In this document: positions 48,037-60,261 of the stretch, piece by piece
Layout of the letters: each line of letters opens with the position of its first letter
How positions within the stretch are numbered: position 1 is the stretch's first letter
DNA from: Gymnopus androsaceus JB14
Lineage: Eukaryota; Basidiomycota; Agaricomycetes; Agaricales; Omphalotaceae
Length of the DNA stretch: 64,000 nt
NCBI GenBank assembly: GCA_009733575.1
Contig: ML769396.1
Span: forward strand, 1-64,000
Direction: 5' to 3'
The notes under the pieces: model-generated
The model's database searches: none
What the model was told of the DNA's origin: nothing
The model's input: only the letters and a program-made list of their open reading frames with translations
Program-made: the position numbers and the translations under genes

Positions 48037-48383
48037 CGGAATTTGGACTCCCGGGATCCCGGGCAATCTGATCAAAACCATTGGACGCGATATTAGAAAA
48101 TCGTTGATCGGATGTCCCTTGAAAAAACCTATGCAATAACATGGCAACACGTGGATTGTGAGAAAGATATACCCGATATGGCGAAATTGGCTACATTTTG
48201 TCCGATCGCTGCACACAGGACCCTCCCTTCCCTTCGGTCAGTGTCGGGGAAGAGAAAAAAGCGCTCATAAAATCTCGATCCAATCTAATCAGCAGTGATC
48301 GATCATTGATCGGAGATTACTAGGTCACGCTAGACTTTGCACGTGGGAACTATTCTTGTCGTCGACCACGACGACGAGCACCC

Positions 48384-50946
48384 ATGCCTAGCAATCTGAC
48401 ACTCAAGCAGCGGCTGGCAGCCCTTTCAATCGCGCCTTCAGCACCAAGCTCCCCTCGAAATCACCAATTTACCAGCCCCTGATTCGCCTTCTCTATCAAG
48501 TCCTAGACGAAAAGGTTTCAATATCAATACTTTCACGCCCCCTTGGACAAAAAGACCTTCGGAAAGTAACAGTGTCACTAATGCCGAGCTTGAAGGAAGA
48601 GAATTGGTGCAGGAGACCATGTCCAAGCTGATATTTCAGGCTGGAGTGGATTATGAGTGAGTGACTCTTTGCTTTTGTACTTTTGTTATACTGACTCAAG
48701 TCAGGACGCGTCCAATGTATGTCTTTTCAATTGTGACTTGATTCATCTTTTGAACACAATGCAGGGTCGTAATTAATGCTTCTGCTCTCCCCGATCCTCG
48801 AGAAATCAACTACGACCTCTTACTTTCGTGCGTCTTTGTATACCCCTAAAACCCGTAGTAATCTAATAGTCTCGATAGACGAATCCTTTCATATCTCAAC
48901 CTTTATGGTAAGAAAACACTGCCATTCCAACTCATAAACTCATATCTTTTGTCCAGTGGAATCCGACTACACTGTCGTATTTATGGCTGCAGGAGGCAAA
49001 CATTCACCAGGATGGAACTGGGTTTGGAAAGCTTATCGGAGTCTTAGTCGAAAGTATCGCAAGAATTTAAAGCGACTGGTTCGTTTCCATTTGTCTTTAT
49101 CTCATCGTACCTGACCTTGTCCATGCAGTACGTCGTTCATTCTACATTCTTTACGAAAAGTATGTTGCGCCCCTCTGTTACACGAGCCCTGTTTGCTAAT
49201 ACAAAATTAGTGCTGTTCTCCCTAGCTGGTGCTATCATCAGGTAAGCATTTGCTCTATCGAACCGTCCATTTTCGCTCATTCAACCTAGTCCCAAATTCT
49301 TCCGCAAAATAACCTATATAAACACATTATCCGAACTTGCGTACCACGTCCCGCTTACCCAGATTGATATTCCACCCGCCGCGTACCAGTTCGTCGCCGC
49401 TATTCCTATCCCTCTTTTGATCTTGCTGCTGACTTTGTGATCACAGAGAAAACCTCAAGCACGAAAAAAAGATTAACCTCCCCGTGCCAACTCCCTCTAT
49501 CACCTTTGGTGTTCCTCTTGAAGACATCATGGGGTATGAAGGTGAAAAGGGAGGTATCCCTCGCGTCGTTAAAGACACTATCCAATTCCTTCGTGATACC
49601 GGTTTGGACGAAGAAGGTCTTTTCCGTCGCTCTGCGCCTTCCGCCATGCTTCGTACTGCACAGGAGGCGTATGACCGGGGAAATGTGGTCTCGTTGGAGA
49701 CCTTTGGAGACCCACATTTAGCTGCAGTGCTGCTGAAGAAGTATTTGAGGGATCTGCCGACGCCAATATTTCCCGAGCCGCTGTACATGGTTATAAGGAG
49801 GTGTCCGATACCAACTAGCGATCCTACCGATATGGCGAGTGTTATTTATATCCGGGAAGTGCTCCTTCCAGAGTTACCGCCCTGCGCCTATATCCTCCTA
49901 AGCCATGTTCTTCGTGAGTCTGTGATACCTATAAAGTTTTTTTTACTGATTCTTTCTTGTTAGACCTCATGCATGAAGTCTCTCTTCGTTCCGCCTCCAA
50001 CCGAATGGACGCACACAATCTTACCGTTGTGCTCTGCCCCAACCTCGTTTCCGGTTCCAGTCCAGTCCGAGATGTACAAATGTGTGGCGTACCCGGAGGA
50101 CCTGCACTTTTTCCACAACAACTATCCTCTTCATCCTCCTCCCTCTCCCCATCGTCCAATCCCAGATCACCTTTATCTCCATCCTCATCTACATCAAACA
50201 AAGCAACCCCGGAGACCACCCTAGGAGCGATAATCAAGCTATGCATACAGCGCTACTACGAGGTGTTCGATGAGGTTGCCGACAGGACCGAGCCAGTGCT
50301 AGCGTATCCCCTCGGTTATCTACACGATAAATCACAGGATAGCACCCCTGAGCGAAGTCGCAGTCATAGTCGGGATGTGTCTGCTGAACCTAGCGACGAT
50401 GAACGTCGGCCAGGAGCCAATGGGTTCATCAGACGCTCGTCCGACCTTCCTCCCCCCTCATCATCACTCTCAAGGCCAAACTTTCATCGACGACAAAGCA
50501 GCGGTGTAAACACCAACCCTGATGATGATGAAGACATCGACGATGCGATGCTGGTTATGCCTCTAGGACCTGAGCATGGACATCCGTCTAGTGGATCGAT
50601 ACCACAACAACAACACGGTGCTTCAACGTTCAGACCAACACGCCACAAAAACACCCTATCCAACGGTTCCTCGACGCGCGTTCGATCTATCAACACTGAT
50701 TATGGCGTTGGCTACGGACCATCGTCGTTCTCCCTATCGCAATCTCCTTCCTACGCCACATACAGCAAGGCCAAGTCGATGATAAGCGTGGAGAAGTCGG
50801 GAACTACTGGACCTGGGAGGAAAGGGTCGATTAGTGTTGGAAGAGGGACGAATAGGAAGAGTACGGGGAGCGGGGTTGCTGCTGTGGGCATTACTGCAGG
50901 GAGGGTTCTTTGCGCCTCCGCCTGTGCCACCGTTGCCTGGGAATGA
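48384..50946 (+). CDS. CRAL-TRIO-like and RhoGAP domain protein
   Basis: About ten exons. The start at 48384 (MPSNLTLKQRLAALSIAPSA) matches the usual head of this fungal family. The CRAL-TRIO/BCH-like lipid-binding domain contains MVVINASALPDPREINYDLL, ESDYTVVFMAAGGKHSPGWN, WVWKAYRSLSRKYRKNLKRL, YVVHSTFFTKMLFSLAGAII and ITYINTLSELAYHVPLTQID. The RhoGAP domain follows: FGVPLEDIMGYEGEKGGIPR, then DEEGLFRRSAP with the catalytic Arg finger, then LLKKYLRDLPTPIFP and LVVLCPNLVSG-like VVLCPNLVSGSSPV. The Ser-rich tail is disordered. The architecture matches yeast Ecm25 and p50RhoGAP/ARHGAP1, which switch off Rho/Cdc42 GTPases at membranes. Two oddities: after HQFTSP a stop falls at 48480-48482 while the coding frame continues one register away (PDSPSLSSPRRKGF). 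The C-terminus also reads better one frame over (GGFFAPPPVPPLPGND). Confidence 0.9.
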
Positions 50947-51433
50947 TTAGTGCGAAGGCTAGGGCAGGAGCGGGAGAAGGGCAGGAGTAGGAGCTTGGTC
51001 TTTCGAATCATGACCAGCTTGCCTTCCCTTGACATTGTGCCCTTTCGTTTTATTCTTATTCTTGACCTGATTTATTGTCGGCTGCGTGGATCTCTGCTTC
51101 GTTGTTCGATACTTGATTCTTTCTTACATGGTCAGCGCCTACGTGCTTGGTTTCGCGATCACTAGCGAGACGTCTACTGCCTAATACCCTTCATTATTGG
51201 TTAGTGCGTTTTATGTGCATACTGTATATCTGCTACATATCTGTCATACCCTTGGGACATTTGGTTACTTTAATGCAGTTAAATATAATGAGTTGTAGTT
51301 TAGGTGAAAGTAGTAACAACGTAAAATGCGCCTCATCTATTATGCTCATCTAAACACCATTTTGATACAACCAAGATATCATACATGTACATACTTACGA
51401 TCCAAAAGAAATCCGAATCAGCTCCTCCTCCAA

Positions 51434-53155
51434 TCAGCACCTCCTCCCCCATCCCCCACCCTGACATTTCACCTCCCCCAAGATCTCGGCTGTACTGAAT
51501 AGCCTCAGCCTATTCACCATCTTCGCCAGCTCAAATGGAACTTGACCCTGTGGACTATCTTTAGGAAGGATGAAGCACAGTCGAACATGTTTTAGTGGGC
51601 CCGAGGTGGGCTCAGAGATATTTCGTTCTCGTTCCAACTCCAAATTCGTCTCCTGGGAACCTTCTACTTGTCTGGCAATCGTAGCAATACCAACCGCGTG
51701 GCGAGTGGGACACACACTGTCGAGAGCCAGAGAACGAGAAGAGGCGGAAGAATGTGACGAAGACGGCAAGAATGAAGATGGCAATGAATGGTTTGGGAAA
51801 GGCGAAAACAGAGTTGAATAAGCCTGGATCCGAGTTGTACCAGTTGTAATTCTCGAGAGAAGTATTTCAGATAAAATATCAAGCCTGAAATCTGGGAAGT
51901 AATAAATATGTAGTTCGATGTGCGTTAGGCGGGGGATTAGATGAATTTGACTTGGAGAGCCATTTGGTGTTTCCGTAAGTGGTGATTCTGTAGGATTATT
52001 GCCAGGTTTTGAAGGGCTCGTGGGCGCTTTCAAAGCAGCAAGAAATCTCTTGGTGAGAACCTTTTTCTGCGTAGAAACTGTCTCATGAAGCACCAGTTCC
52101 TGCAAGGACGGTACAAGGTCCAACATACTCTCAACATGTGCATCCTTTACATCCACACCCACCAAAGACATCCTCCGAATCGAGTGCCCACAGTCTGACC
52201 TTCGGAGCATGTTGAGTACAGCTTCATGCTCCAGTGGAAAGGTGGACTCAATCGTCGCCAACTCGAGATTTTGGAGGGAGGGGAGAGTTAACAAGCCCCA
52301 TAACCTTCCTGATCCAGAGCCGCGCACGGTCAGAGATTTGAGTCGCGTTAATACATGTGCAGTAGTAGATGTCTGCATTTGTTCGTGACCGCCAGCTGTT
52401 CGTGTGATCTGTAATTTTTCAAGCTGGTGACATAGTGTCGAAAAATTCGAGGGTATCATCGTCGATGACTTTATTTCGCATAGCGTCAGGGAAGTTATCT
52501 GACCAAATGCAAATGGAAGAGAAACATGATATCCAGGAGCAATAGCGAGCGTATGCAATCGCGGTGTGCATTGGGATTGAAATATCTGGAAAAGCCTTCC
52601 AGTTCCGTATCGTCTCTCGATGGTGCGAGAAAATAAAAGCTTTTCCAGCATAGAAAAACGGAATCGCTCCCTTGGTTCATCCCGAAAGACCCATGCAATA
52701 TGTTCCAAAGACCGTGAATGAATAGAGAATGAAGCCTCTTTCCACCTTTCGCATTCTGCGAAAAGCTTCTGAATCATGTGAATGGTCTCTTGTCTCATGG
52801 GCGCCACCACCAATCCAATTTCTGCACGAATATCTATCGTCAATGGCAAAGTGCCAGATCTTTCGAGAAAGATTTGGGCCCTTTTGGCTTCATCGATAGA
52901 GTCGCAGATGATGTGAATGTACGTCCAGAGGGCTGGAAATGAAAGGCATGTTTCCCTCCAGAACGAGTTGACTTGTGAGAGCGCAATGACCGTATCAGAT
53001 GTCGTAAACTGCGTCGCTGGAGATGATAGAGCCAGGGAATGAACGATGGAGAATATTGTTGCTAGTATCTCAGCTGGTAGGTCAAGAACACCGCAAGATT
53101 GAATCTGTAGGCGTTCATCTAGGTCGAAGACTACGTCTGAAGATGGGACTGTCAT
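51434..53155 (-). CDS. F-box protein with LRR-like repeats
   Basis: A single-exon frame; the preferred start is the ATG at 53155 (MTVPSSDVVFDLDERLQ), 573 codons, although the frame is open to an ATG at 53269. The F-box-like motif is LDLPAEILATIFSIV followed by ALSQVNSFWRETCLSFPALW, typical of the large basidiomycete F-box families. These form SCF ubiquitin ligases by binding Skp1. The remainder has irregular leucine-rich repeats (ITSLTLCEIKSSTMIPSNF, LKSLTVRGSGSGRLWGLLTL, LPSLQNLELATIES, VPSLQELVLHETVS) that probably form the substrate-binding surface, with a Ser-rich insertion near residues 475-500. It lies convergent to the RhoGAP gene, about 490 bp away. Target unknown. Confidence 0.85.
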   Translation of the reverse strand: MTVPSSDVVFDLDERLQIQSCGVLDLPAEILATIFSIVHSLALSSPATQFTTSDTVIALSQVNSFWRETCLSFPALWTYIHIICDSIDEAKRAQIFLERSGTLPLTIDIRAEIGLVVAPMRQETIHMIQKLFAECERWKEASFSIHSRSLEHIAWVFRDEPRERFRFSMLEKLLFSRTIERRYGTGRLFQIFQSQCTPRLHTLAIAPGYHVSLPFAFGQITSLTLCEIKSSTMIPSNFSTLCHQLEKLQITRTAGGHEQMQTSTTAHVLTRLKSLTVRGSGSGRLWGLLTLPSLQNLELATIESTFPLEHEAVLNMLRRSDCGHSIRRMSLVGVDVKDAHVESMLDLVPSLQELVLHETVSTQKKVLTKRFLAALKAPTSPSKPGNNPTESPLTETPNGSPSQIHLIPRLTHIELHIYYFPDFRLDILSEILLSRITTGTTRIQAYSTLFSPFPNHSLPSSFLPSSSHSSASSRSLALDSVCPTRHAVGIATIARQVEGSQETNLELERERNISEPTSGPLKHVRLCFILPKDSPQGQVPFELAKMVNRLRLFSTAEILGEVKCQGGGWGRRC

Positions 53156-53368
53156 TATTGGCAAGTTCTCATCCGAAGATTCAGTCGTGGAAGGAAAGGT
53201 CAAGTCTTGTGACGTCACGCGTCCGGACCTCGTTACAAATATGCGGCGTAAGATAAAATACACATACAAGATAATGTAGGGACAATGTAGGGACTTATAG
53301 TACTATATAGGGCATTAAACATCGTCAAACATTCCCGCCACAAACCCCAATGTCCGCTGTTGCATCTT

Positions 53369-55861
53369 TCACGAGTCCTGTCCCATCGCCAGCGCTACGA
53401 TAACATACACATTCGCAGCTGCAATCAGCAACCATACAGCGCAAGCCACGAACGTAGTGAACAGACTGCTGCTATAGTCTATACACTCCACCTCGGAATC
53501 ATGCGCGCGCAATTCCACATCCACATCTGCAGCTCCAGCAGCCGACCTTGTTCCAGGAGAATTGACAATGGTGGCGATATCTGTATCGCTAGTCATCCCA
53601 TGATCCGTTGGATAATCTGCTTGGGTGTGATCGGCAAAAGAAGTGGTCTGAGACGAAAAGTTTGTGAGGACATCGTGTGTGCGAGTCTGAAGAACGATGG
53701 GTTCGTCCGACAAGTCGTAGTTGAAAGAACCGTTACGCGGAACATGTGTACCAGGTCGTTCCTTTTCCGAGGTAGTTTGAGGTGAAGGTCTGTGGTGGAA
53801 TGGGCGAACACGCTTAACGGTCATGAATTTTTTCGATGATGTGAGGTAAATTAGAGGTAGTGTAATGAATGGGAGCACAATGGATAGTATGACTTGTGAG
53901 AGGACGAGGAGGATGTTGATTCCTGGGCGACCAAGAGAGATGGCGACGGCCATCGAGGGAATAACTGCAATGATTCGGGTGAAAAGCCGACGAACAACGG
54001 GCTATGGAACGATCATGAGCTTCGAATCGGAAGGAGGAGAATAAGCTGTACTTACAGACACTCGCCATCTCAGGAAGCCTTCAGCAACGGCTTGGCCTGC
54101 GATAGTAGCAATAATGGAAGAGCTCTAACTCAACAAAATAATCAGTGATTATGGCGCGATAATTACGGCCATTTAACCAACCTGACCGGCGGCTAGAAGA
54201 GCAATCGCAAACAATGTCGCAGCACCTAAAAAACACCTGATGAAGGCTAAGAAACGCATAACTGATAATGAGCTTGTACCTTTCCCAACAAGAACCTGTA
54301 TCAAATCATATGCATTGAATAGGCCAGCTGCACTTTGCCCTTGGCTAGCTCCACTGCCATAGAAGAATACCGCGCCAGAGAGAATGAGGATCCTAAAAAG
54401 GCGCGCTGTTAGTAAATGAATCACAAGAACGGTAGAAGAATGCATACATGCTATTAATGATCACCGCAAATCCTAGTAAACTCCCAACCATATCCACAAT
54501 TCCATGGTATAGATGCCTGCTCACAAACTCGAAGCTATTATTTTCTCTATCATAGTGGTGCATAATGGTATCGTCGATCGCGCTTTCAGAAGTTCGAAAC
54601 GCCCTTGTAATCACAAGTCGGAATGGCCGAGTAATGTTGCAAAACCGTTTGTATAACGTTTGCATGGAAGACAATATTGGGTTACGAGCTTTGGGACCAG
54701 TTGCTTCATTAGCATTCTGGACCGAAACAAGGGTCGACGAAGAAGATGCAGCCATTAGTTGAGAAGGGCGAGAAGGAAATTGACGAGATGACTCTGGCTT
54801 AGAAGATTCCCTGTCCTGCGTGGCCAGAGCTGAACCTAAGAATAGGCTGTGAGGCATCACCGTCGCGCCAAGAATACCAACGGCTGTATACACCGAATTA
54901 GAATTAAGATAAGATTTTGCTATTTTAGAACGAGAAACACACGTACATGTATAGAAGGCACCATTGGGAAAGATATATTTAGATGGCAGATACCCTTGGA
55001 ATGCGCGATTCCATTGAACGTCCACTCGAGAGACGATGATACACATGCAAATCAGGACTGCTAAAACCTGTTGGAATGGATTTCAGTCTTCCGCTAGAGC
55101 TACAGAAAGAGCAATAATTCTCACCAAGCCACCCATCCCCAGCTCAAACATCCGTACAGGGCGACCACGAAGGGGATCTTTCAATGCCAAGAGGAATAGG
55201 ACATCAGCTGCTGTAATGAGTACACCTTGCCACACTTGGAGCTTGGGAAAGAGCATGCAGAGCGCCATGGCGGATCCAAGAAGCTCGGCGAGATCGGTGG
55301 ATATGATGGCCACCTCAGCGAGAGCGTAAAGCGGGTAAAGCGCTAACCATCGCACTAATCGTGGATGTTTGGGATGAGAATGAAGAAGAAGGCGACAGTG
55401 AGATGCGAGGTCTGTGGACATGTCATTAGCCAGAATCGCTCTGAGCTACGAAAATGAATAGAATGTGTCGGGTGAAACAAGACTCGCCTAAGCCGGTAAC
55501 ACATCCGAGTCGACCTGCTAGCACCTATAGCAGGTCATTAATCAGTGATAATTTGGCGGAATGCCAAGGACGGACCTGAAGGAAAACCGCAATGAGCCCC
55601 GCAACTAGCACAACAAAAAGTAGGCGATAGCCATGGGCAGAACCCGCTTGTAAATCAACACCCCAATTTCCTCTAAAAGATAAAAGCAAGCAGTTAGAGC
55701 AGAAGATTGATCATCGACTAAGGAACATACGGGTCAAAATACGCTACAGAACAGACTAAGCCCACTCCAACGTGTTTTCGCGCATGACGGACAACGACGC
55801 TGCTTGCGCTCGTAAAACTCTGCATCCACGTTAGTTTTGGACGCTCTTCGGAATGAGACAT
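53369..55861 (-). CDS. NRAMP-family divalent metal transporter
   Basis: About nine exons. The start at 55861 (MSHSEERPKLTWMQSF) leads to VGVGLVCSVAYFDPGNWGVD, holding the TM1 DPGN metal-binding motif, whose Pro codon is split by an intron. Then come GLIAVFLQ, ALYPLYALAEVAIISTDLAE (TM3), LQVWQGVLITAADVLFLLAL, and GILGATVMPHSLFLGSALAT, the TM6 MPH motif with the MPHS-F variant seen in fungal Smf proteins. GAVFFYGSGASQG, LLAAGQSSSIIATIAGQAVA and LLVLSQVILSIVLPFITLPL follow. It ends with a hydrophilic loop and a last helix ACAVWLLIAAANVYVIVALA to 53369. The family moves Mn2+, Fe2+ and other divalent ions with protons. Intact by eye; Mn is likely by homology to Smf1/2 but not proven. Confidence 0.92.
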
Positions 55862-55869
55862 AGGGGAAA

Positions 55870-58800
55870 AAAACTTGGAAGAACTTGAAGGTGTCAATGA
55901 GAAGGGAATGGAACAAGGAAAAAAACGAAGATGAGAATTCGGATGGGCGTTACATATGTAGGGCCCCAGAACCAGAACTGCAGGTCTGACAACCCAGCGC
56001 AGTGGATGTCCTTGAGAGCGGTTTTAGCTCTTCCCCGATCACGATTCACGACGAACCCAAACTATGGGTTGGTATCACGTGTTGGAACCTCCGCAGGCGA
56101 GCGCGTCTAGACATATCTCGAGCAAGTTCGTTGTTATTTGGACTAGGAAAAACACATTCTTGTTTTATTTGTTTTTGCTGATACATCCCATAACAGCTCT
56201 AGACGTAAATACGCGAATGGAAAGTCGAAAGAACGAGCTTACCGTGACTGCTTATGTTGTGCGGTGGAACATTGGGGAATCCTGGTGTTCAGCCCAGTTT
56301 CGTGCATGGTCAAGCCTCGTTACACAGTTTGAAATATGAGAAGGATGCCAAAGGCATACGGAAAGTTCGATTCATGAATCAGCGTGGAATAGGGTTTTAT
56401 CTTGGCCCGAAACAATGGTTCAAGCTAACGTATATTCGAATCGACGACCTGCGCTCTCTATGCGCCTATCTTTATGAAAAAGCGTAAGAAAATATACGCC
56501 AAAATAACGTACTCACATTGAAAAGCATCGCATAAACTTTTACTGCATGCACTTGAGCCGGGCAAAGACATTCTTTGATAATCCCAAAAATCATCTGCGA
56601 TTATGTCCCCTGGTTGCAGAAGAACAGGTTCAAACGTGTTAGCCCCCTAATATTAACGCAGAAAAGTCGAGTTCAAAACCCTTGATCCCTCTGGCGCTGA
56701 AAACAGCGCAAGCCAGCCTGATGTAGCGGCACCACTGGAGTCTGCCAAACGCGTCAAGTCAGTATATCTGTTATGTGATCATATTCAGAGCTAGATCACC
56801 TTCATCTCGTAGTAATAGCAGAAACCACGCCAAACTTTACTCCAGACATCGCGAGGCAACAAGAGCGAAAAACTTCGATACAACAATTAGTATGAAGGCG
56901 GAAAACCCCTCTTGATTCAAGCCCCTTAAACTCAACAAGAGATATTGCTAGAGGTAGGCAGGATAAAGCCACAGAAAATCATAGCGACAAAACGTACGAG
57001 TCACCGAGTAACAAGAAATGAATGGCCTGGAAACCAAGTGGAAACTTCGGCAACGAGCATCACATGAGCATACGCGCCCACTGAGCCCCTTCTAGTCAAT
57101 CACCGTGCACTGTAGACCACGGTAAGTACAAGCCTGCGTTCCTGCCAGACGCTTCTCGAAGAAGATACTTAGTCTTTTTAATACATCCTCTCCTATCCCG
57201 GGCTCCTTTTCCCTCCTCCTCAAATTTCAAGTTGACTTTAACAACGAAAGGTCCCTCATCCTATGGGTTTGGCCACAAATATGTATGCGAAAATCTCGTT
57301 TGCCGTAGTCGTCTTCATCGCGACGACGGACGCCGCTAAGCCGGAAGGTATTTGAATCTTGAAATGAGCATAATGCAGGCCATGGATAGTGGTGCCAGTA
57401 CACATTCACCGTCGAAGTCTTTTGCCGTGAAGGCTCCTTGGAATCTGTTCTTCCTTTGGCGTGACTGGAACAGTGTGCAAATCTCGGGCAAAGATGGGAA
57501 GAGCCTTATTGTAGGGCTTCGTGCTCTCACCACTCACACTGAATGCCCTGTTCTCGCTCCCCGGCAGAGTCCTGCTCATCGGAACCGGGCCCTTCGTACG
57601 ACTTTTTGCTAGGTTCACGAACTTGTGCCAAGCCTAGATTTGAGGGATTAATTTCTTCCGGGGTCTTCCTCGTACATATTCTGCTAATATTCCTATCCAA
57701 CCCGCATCTCAAGCCTGAGGACTATTCTCTTCGCAGGTATGTTCTGTACAATGTCATTGCTTCGAACCCATCGGAAATGTTCGCGGGACCACTCGGTTTT
57801 TGTCCAGAAGCAACTCGACAATCATCCGGTGTCTTCCGTACTAGTATCATACTTCACTAGTGATGCATGGTCGGTACCGCAATCATCTCGTTCATACAAG
57901 CTCACTTTTTCTCTCAGGGTAAATCCTTCCCGGATAAACGCCTGATACTTTCACTACACAGGCGGCCCAATCTATTCAACTACGTTTAACCATGGAAATT
58001 TCAAACCCGGGATCACTTTTTTTAAACCGAGTGTCATAATGATACGATAGACCTTGTTCCAATTGGACCCCAGTTCAAAAAGTTGGAGCCCGGTACAAAA
58101 AGTTTGTACCTGGCACCAATCAGTGTTTCGGCCCACAGATCGCAGCACTGCCAGCTGTCACCATTCCGTTCACATCCGGATTATTCCCCGACGTTCCCGA
58201 TTCACCATTAAACAATAAATGCGTCCTATTCATTATATCGTGCTACGAATACCGAACAATAAAAAAAGTACAAACCAACCCGATACCCATCTGCAACCCC
58301 CCCCCCGCCTGATATCCATACAAACTCATCGCCCAAGACCCTTACGTCCGAAAAACCTGCGTTCCTACAAAAGATCTCGTCAGTGATTCTGAAAAAAAGA
58401 ATGCAGAGCGAGAAAAGATAGCATCAAGCAATAAAATGGAATGGATTGCTTAATCTTGAGTTTGAGGCTTGCTTGGTAACCGTCTTGAACTTGACCATTG
58501 ATCGCGATGTTAATAGTGGAATTGCACCATGGTGTGGAGGTAATAAAAAGTACACTTGATGGTTCGAGGCCATTGAACGGATGATTGAGGTCAGAACTTG
58601 CTTGCGAGATCCTCTTTTTTGAAAGCGTTGCGGTTGAGATTATATGGGTTTTTGAGGCAAGAAACATTGATGGGTTGAGATCGTATAAACTTGACGCATT
58701 GGCAGTAATTGCATGGCTTGAACGATGATAGGGTTGCTGAAACGTTGAGGTTGAAGTTGAACCAAGTTTGGAACATGTGACACTCACATGGGCGTTTTGC

Positions 58801-60255
58801 CTATGGGCGCCAATGCTCCCTTCCGAGTCTCTCAAAAATGTAAGCCTCAGTCTGAAATCGGCAGCGGATAAACTCAGTTTTCGTTTCCGGATCTAATCTG
58901 GGTTTATTGGAGCGGGAAGCAAAATTAAAGTGCAACACAGTGCAATCTACGGAATTTGAAACCAGGTACAAAAATTTGAGCCTCGGTTGAAAATCCGAAA
59001 CAGTCCTCAGTTTATCGGTAGCCGGATAGACATAGTGCATACGAAGGTTTGGCCGTGTACACTACTATTCCCGTCGCCGAATCGCCACATGCGCATAGGC
59101 TCGAGCACGTAGCTGTAGCCTCGATATTGAATCATAATGCGCAACAGTTGGAGACAGCAATGATATATATTGAATTCCACTGGAAAGACGAAAAGTTTAT
59201 CAGTCTCTTCTTGTCAGTGTTTCCTGCTGATGACTTCTCAATATTTAGATGGTCGTGTGTCTTCGCAGCATCCTTGGCTCTCGTATAACATGCGCTATCT
59301 GGTAATCCTATCTGATACGACTCTCACTACCATATTATCTCGTTTTATCACTTTGAACTCAGCTTTATTTTGCTCTCAGCAACGTAAGTCCAGGTTGGTG
59401 ACAGCCTCAATTTTCTACTCTCCGAAAACAAGTTCATCGTTATCCTTGCGGCGAATAAAGGATAAAAGCCCAGACCCTAAGTAGTCTCTACTTGGTCCGT
59501 CTTCTCGAGGCTTCGAGCAGCAACAATGATAGGCCAATTGCAACGCCTCTTTCTTTTTCCATTTGCGGTCTCGGACACCTCATACTCAGGGGGCAGGTTC
59601 TCGCGGTAGATGATTTAGGCAAGCTAAAATATTGATAAACACACATTTATTTTGACGACCTTAGTATGGAACACCTACGAGCCGGATAGACTCGGATTCA
59701 TCCCTTTCCCATCATACAACTTCTCGGAAATTATCGGTTTTCCCCGCGAGGGCAGCTCACCAGAAAGAAATTGCCAAGCTATTTCCCAGCTATCTCCTTG
59801 CAAGAGGCTTGGGCATTTCACCAGGGCGCCTACTATCCCCGCGAAGTCCCCGACACTGACCGAAGGGAAGGGAGGGTCCTGTTCGCAGCGATCGGTCAAA
59901 AAGTCGCCAAAAACGATGCTTTTAGGAAGGTTGTTCCCAGGCGCCACGTTTCGCCACGTTTTTTTTACTTCCATGAAACATATGTTTCTGCTTCCGTTCC
60001 TTTCTCGTCTACCCCATCGTCCTTGTTAGACGTTGGCCTTTGACCTTCCTAAATATGACTACGTTACACGAAATCTTGTTAGGGCTACATATATATTTTT
60101 CTCGGCTGTTTTCGACATATTAATTGTGCTGTATTTTGGGTTTAAACTAGTATCTTCCTCTTTGGAAGTTTCATCTTTGAAATCAGGTTGTCACGAGCAC
60201 GCTACGCCCTTCGCAACTGCCTCTGAGGTTTGGCCTCTGAAATGAGGTCGTGTAC
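55870..60255. other. Mostly non-coding, few weak signals
   Basis: No supported gene. At 57263 a plus frame starts MGLATNMYAKISFAVVVFIA, followed by TTDAAKPEG and a possible donor; it looks like a signal-peptide exon, but no continuation could be built. A perfect palindrome GGTACAAA-AAG-TTTGTACC lies at 58092-58110, with a related inverted stretch near 58961-58990. Minus frame 58835-58380 is Ser/Thr-rich without a domain. A plus frame near 59770-60020 (PREVPDTDRREGRVLFAAIG, QKVAKNDAFRKVVPRRHVSP) looks coding but is unrecognised. Confidence 0.4.
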
Positions 60256-60261
60256 CATATA

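Noticed and set aside
49406..49788. Minus-strand open frames over the RhoGAP exons
   Set aside because: Shadows of the plus-strand RhoGAP exon, which has conserved motifs.
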